This document shows, piece by piece, positions 21,031 to 24,368 of a DNA stretch of 24,368 nt. The translations under genes were made by a program, and so were the position numbers. The notes under the pieces were generated by a model that was not told where the DNA came from, ran no database searches, and saw nothing but the letters and a program-made list of their open reading frames with translations. The stretch lies in assembly GCA_964605715.1 (NCBI GenBank), contig CAZSDV010000032.1:1-24368 (forward strand), in the 5' to 3' direction. Each line of letters opens with the position of its first letter. Position 1 is the stretch's first letter. The stretch is from JAPUME01 sp964605715 (GTDB lineage: Bacteria; Acidobacteriota; Terriglobia; UBA7540; JAPUME01).

Positions 21031-23514
21031 ATGAGATCAGAATACAATCCAAAGGAAATCGAACCCAAATGGCAAGGCCGCTGGGACGAGGATGCTCTAT
21101 TTGCTGTATCCGAGAACTCTTCTCGTCCTAAGTACTATGTGCTTGAAATGCTTCCCTACCCGTCAGGTGCCATACACATGGGTCATGTTCGGAATTATTC
21201 CATCGGCGATGCAGTGGCGCGATACCGACGCATGCTTGGATTTAACGTACTTCATCCAATTGGATGGGATGCTTTCGGTTTGCCTGCCGAAAATGCTGCT
21301 ATTACACAAAAGAAGCATCCAGCTGAGTTTACTTCTATCTTCATCAATCGAATGCGTAAGCAGTTAAAGCGGCTTGGATTTAGCTATGATTGGGAGCGTG
21401 AGTTTGCTACTTACATGCCCGAATATTACAGATGGAATCAATGGTTTTTTTTATTGATGCTGCAACGAGGGCTAGCTTATAGAAAAAAGAGTCTACTGAA
21501 CTGGTGTCCTGTATGCCAAACAGTTCTGGCAAATGAACAGGTTGTGAATGGTTGCTGTTGGCGACACGAAGGAACGCAAGTTAAAGAGCAAAAAATTGAA
21601 CAATGGTTTTTAAAGATTACTGATTATGCTGATGAATTGCTTTCAAGTATGAAAAACCTTACTGGATGGCCAGAACGCGTATTGGCAATGCAGCGGAATT
21701 GGCTTGGCAAATCAGAGGGAACTAAAATCACCTTTCACCTCGAAGGAGTTGAAGAGGATATTAAAATTTTTACAACACGCATAGATACTATTTTTGGTTG
21801 CACTGCGATTCTTTTATCTCCGGAACATCCGTTAATTGAAAAAATCCTCTCTCTCTCAAAGAATCAAAATAAATTTAAGGAGGATCTCCGCATAATTATA
21901 AAGAAAGGAGGCCCTTCTCCCTCCGGATCAGATTTTCAGAAAAATGGATTTGATACGGGGTTCAGCGCCCAAAATCCATTTAATGGCGAAAAAGTCCCAA
22001 TCTGGATTGCAAATTTTGTACTAATGGACTACGGAACAGGAGCAATTATGGCTGTTCCGTCTAATGATGAACGCGATTTTGAATTTTGTACTAAATTCAA
22101 AATTCCAGTGCGCGAAATAATGGCTAAAGATCATCAGTTTAATGTGGCCGGGGAAAGAATGTTTGGAATTCATGCACCATTAATAAATGCAGGTCCCTAT
22201 ACAGGAATGCATTCAAAAGACGCAATTTGTGAAATGACAATGGATGCCACCAAGGGGGGTTTCGGAAAAAAGAATACCCAATATCGAATTAGGGATTGGG
22301 GTATTTCTCGACAACGATACTGGGGGACCCCAATTCCAATTGTATATTGCTCAAAATGCGGCACCATTCCAGTTCCTGATGAGCAACTTCCGATCTTATT
22401 ACCAAAAAATGTAAAATTGACCGGAACCGGACGCTCGCCTTTGGCTGACGATCCAGAATTCGTAGAAACTAGTTGCCCTAAGTGTGGAAGTGCTGCACGT
22501 CGAGAGACCGATACGATGGACACATTTTTTGATTCTTCGTGGTATTTCTATCGCTACACGGATCCAAAGTTTACAAAGGGTCCAGTCCGTCCTGAAGCTG
22601 TTAAATATTGGCTTCCTGTTGACCAATATATCGGCGGAATTGAGCATGCCATACTCCATTTAATTTATATGCGTTTTTTTTCCAAGGTAATGCGAGATGT
22701 TGGCCTGATTGAAATCGACGAACCCGTCGTACGCCTCTTTAATCAGGGAATGGTTATTAAGGATGGGGCCAAGATGTCTAAATCTAAAGGGAATGTTGTC
22801 GATCCAGGAGTCATGGTTGACCGTTTCGGAGCTGATGCTGTTAGGGTTTACATGTTATTTGCAGCTCCCCCTGAAAAGGATTTTGAGTGGAGCGATTCGG
22901 GGATAGAGGGCGCTTCACGTTTTCTAAAAAGAGTATATCGCCTCTTTTCCCAACACGTAGGAAAATCTAAAAACTCTATTAAAATAACTGATCCAACACC
23001 CCGTACCAAAGATGAACAAAAGATTGAGCGTAAACTCCATCAAACGCTTCGCCATATCTCAAATGAATTGGAATCACGATGGCACTTTAATGCCAGCATC
23101 GCTGCCATTATGGAGTTTGTGAATCTGATATATGAAGTTAAAGTGAATGGAGAAAGTAAGAGTGTTTCTCTGGTTTTTATGCAGGAAATTCTTGAAAAAT
23201 TAGCAATAATGCTTTCTGTGTTCGCTCCTCATATAGCTGATGAAATATGGGAAGGCCTAGGAAATAATAATCCAATGTTGATGGAGAGGTGGCCGACTTG
23301 GAATGAGGAGCTTGCAAAAGAAGAAGAGATTGAAATACCTGTGCAGATTAACGGAAAGCTTCGAAGTCGCATTCGTGTTGCCCCAGGAATAGACAAGGGT
23401 GACTTACAAAGAATTGCATTGGAAGATAACGCCATCTCTGCCCTTATTGCTAATCGTAAAATTTCAAAAGTAATTATTGTTAAAGAAAGATTGATTAACA
23501 TCTTTATTCAGTGA
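21031..23514 (+). CDS. leuS: Leucyl-tRNA synthetase
   Basis: This 827-residue class Ia synthetase charges tRNA-Leu and edits misactivated amino acids. The HIGH-type motif is H-M-G-H (49-52) and the KMSKS motif is K-M-S-K-S (581-585). The CP1 editing domain has T-T-R-I-D-T (248-253), whose last Thr matches the specificity Thr of E. coli, and A-V-P-S-N-D-E-R-D with both editing Asp residues; the His of the usual G-H-D is Asn here. A zinc-binding insertion uses C440/C443 and C482/C485. The chain ends with the anticodon-binding domain and a C-terminal domain with V-Q-I-N-G-K-L-R. The length is slightly under the common 860. The ATG at 21031 has no obvious ribosome binding site. Confidence 0.97.
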   Translation: MRSEYNPKEIEPKWQGRWDEDALFAVSENSSRPKYYVLEMLPYPSGAIHMGHVRNYSIGDAVARYRRMLGFNVLHPIGWDAFGLPAENAAITQKKHPAEFTSIFINRMRKQLKRLGFSYDWEREFATYMPEYYRWNQWFFLLMLQRGLAYRKKSLLNWCPVCQTVLANEQVVNGCCWRHEGTQVKEQKIEQWFLKITDYADELLSSMKNLTGWPERVLAMQRNWLGKSEGTKITFHLEGVEEDIKIFTTRIDTIFGCTAILLSPEHPLIEKILSLSKNQNKFKEDLRIIIKKGGPSPSGSDFQKNGFDTGFSAQNPFNGEKVPIWIANFVLMDYGTGAIMAVPSNDERDFEFCTKFKIPVREIMAKDHQFNVAGERMFGIHAPLINAGPYTGMHSKDAICEMTMDATKGGFGKKNTQYRIRDWGISRQRYWGTPIPIVYCSKCGTIPVPDEQLPILLPKNVKLTGTGRSPLADDPEFVETSCPKCGSAARRETDTMDTFFDSSWYFYRYTDPKFTKGPVRPEAVKYWLPVDQYIGGIEHAILHLIYMRFFSKVMRDVGLIEIDEPVVRLFNQGMVIKDGAKMSKSKGNVVDPGVMVDRFGADAVRVYMLFAAPPEKDFEWSDSGIEGASRFLKRVYRLFSQHVGKSKNSIKITDPTPRTKDEQKIERKLHQTLRHISNELESRWHFNASIAAIMEFVNLIYEVKVNGESKSVSLVFMQEILEKLAIMLSVFAPHIADEIWEGLGNNNPMLMERWPTWNEELAKEEEIEIPVQINGKLRSRIRVAPGIDKGDLQRIALEDNAISALIANRKISKVIIVKERLINIFIQ

Positions 23515-23551
23515 GGAGCTGAGTAATTATTCCTGAAAATTGATTTTTTAG

Positions 23552-24368
23552 ATGCCCATGAGCTCACTTCGCCCTATTCTGATCCTTGATTTTGGTTCCC
23601 AATATACTCAACTTATTGCTCGCCGTTTACGTGAAATGGAGGTTTACTCACTTATTCTTCCATGCACAGCTGATTTCTCTAAAATAAAGAAATTAAATCC
23701 ATCAGGGGTGGTTTTATCTGGAGGACCTAGTTCTGTCTATGATGAAGATGCTCCAAATTGCGATGATCGAGTATTTTCACTTCAAGTTCCGGTCCTCGGT
23801 ATTTGTTACGGATTACATTTTATGGTCCTTAAAAAAGGGGGAAAGGTAAGAGCCGCGACTCGGCGAGAATACGGTTTTTCTAAACTTGAGATTGAATCAA
23901 ATAGAAGATTACTTAAAAATTTGCCTCCTTCAATGAAGGTTTGGAATAGCCATGGAGACGAAATTGATGAACTTCCACGCGGGTTTAGCGTTGTTGGGCA
24001 GACAGAAAATTGTGTTGCAGTCATTGAAAATCCCAAGCAGCAATTGTATGCCGTTGCGTTCCATCCAGAAGTACAACATACAGAACATGGAAATATAATT
24101 CTCCAGAATTTTTCTTTTGAAATCTGTAAATGCATAAAAAATTGGTCGCACAGCTCATTTATAGAAGAAATAATTTCGAAAGTTAACAAACAAACAGCTA
24201 GCGGGAAGGCTATTTGTGCTCTTTCTGGAGGAGTAGATTCTGCAGTCGCTGCCACACTTGTCCATAGGGCAATGGGCAGTCGACTTACATGCATCTTTGT
24301 CGATAATGGATTACTTCGAAAGAACGAACTAAGTCGGGTTACATCTCTTTTCGAGGATAAATTTCACT
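23552..24368 (+). CDS. guaA: GMP synthase (glutamine-hydrolysing), N-terminal half; continues beyond the window
   Basis: The enzyme converts XMP to GMP using glutamine-derived ammonia and ATP. The frame is open from ATG 23552 to the window end (272 complete codons of an expected 510-525). The class I glutaminase domain (1 to about 195) shows L-D-F-G-S-Q-Y-T-Q-L, the oxyanion S-G-G-P, the nucleophile C85 in G-I-C-Y-G, and H171/E173 in F-H-P-E-V. The ATP pyrophosphatase domain starts near 200 with the P-loop S-G-G-V-D-S (225-230). After the nucleophile the usual G-M-Q-L-M reads G-L-H-F-M, replacing the Gln with His; V-W-x-S-H-G-D has Asn where Met is common. A second ATG six bases downstream (23558) is an alternative start. 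The gene follows leuS by 37 bp. Confidence 0.95.
   Translation, partial: MPMSSLRPILILDFGSQYTQLIARRLREMEVYSLILPCTADFSKIKKLNPSGVVLSGGPSSVYDEDAPNCDDRVFSLQVPVLGICYGLHFMVLKKGGKVRAATRREYGFSKLEIESNRRLLKNLPPSMKVWNSHGDEIDELPRGFSVVGQTENCVAVIENPKQQLYAVAFHPEVQHTEHGNIILQNFSFEICKCIKNWSHSSFIEEIISKVNKQTASGKAICALSGGVDSAVAATLVHRAMGSRLTCIFVDNGLLRKNELSRVTSLFEDKFH

Noticed and set aside
23806..24294. Long - strand open frame (about 162 codons) opposite guaA
   Set aside because: The + strand has an uninterrupted guaA with all catalytic motifs; the - frame is a shadow.

Overview
The window comes from an aerobic, respiring, Gram-negative-type bacterium with moderately AT-rich DNA. Evidence is an aa3-type cytochrome c oxidase, a Rieske/cytochrome b complex, a lipobox lipoprotein and periplasmic-type c hemes. 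The gene set resembles clusters seen in deep-branching, mostly uncultured lineages, but I cannot name a phylum from this sequence. Two 10-N runs show that it is a scaffolded assembly, probably from a metagenome. I see no mobile element, CRISPR array, tRNA or rRNA.

Left part (1-16149): after the tail of a CDGSH iron-sulfur protein on the + strand, everything is on the - strand and makes up one respiratory block. In transcription order (right to left) it reads: Rieske protein, split cytochrome b (b6-like half, then subunit-IV-like half), a 1037-residue membrane-anchored octaheme cytochrome c, a cupredoxin-like lipoprotein, then coxB, coxA, two different subunit III genes, subunit IV, a small CxxC membrane protein, heme A synthase (ctaA), heme O synthase (cyoE), an ABC exporter (ATPase, 76-aa membrane protein, permease) and a DUF420/CtaM-like oxidase assembly factor. 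Together these could carry electrons from quinol through Rieske/cytochrome b and a multiheme wire to O2, and make and insert the oxidase's heme A.

A 319-bp divergent spacer (16150-16468) carries plausible sigma70-type promoters in both directions. The rightward genes (16469-24368) are housekeeping: an A-type Fe-S carrier followed by a clear intrinsic terminator, a heat-shock group hrcA-grpE-dnaJ with no dnaK and no visible CIRCE operator, endonuclease IV (nfo), leuS, and the first half of guaA, which runs off the window.

The most unusual content is the octaheme cytochrome with coiled coils (three clustered hemes plus five Met-ligated class I domains) and the divergent quinol-oxidation motifs in the cytochrome b halves. 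An in-frame mini-ORF just before the TTG-started dnaJ and the conserved but uncharacterised small membrane proteins and exporter in the oxidase assembly tail are also worth attention. Several start codons were reassigned from Shine-Dalgarno positions.
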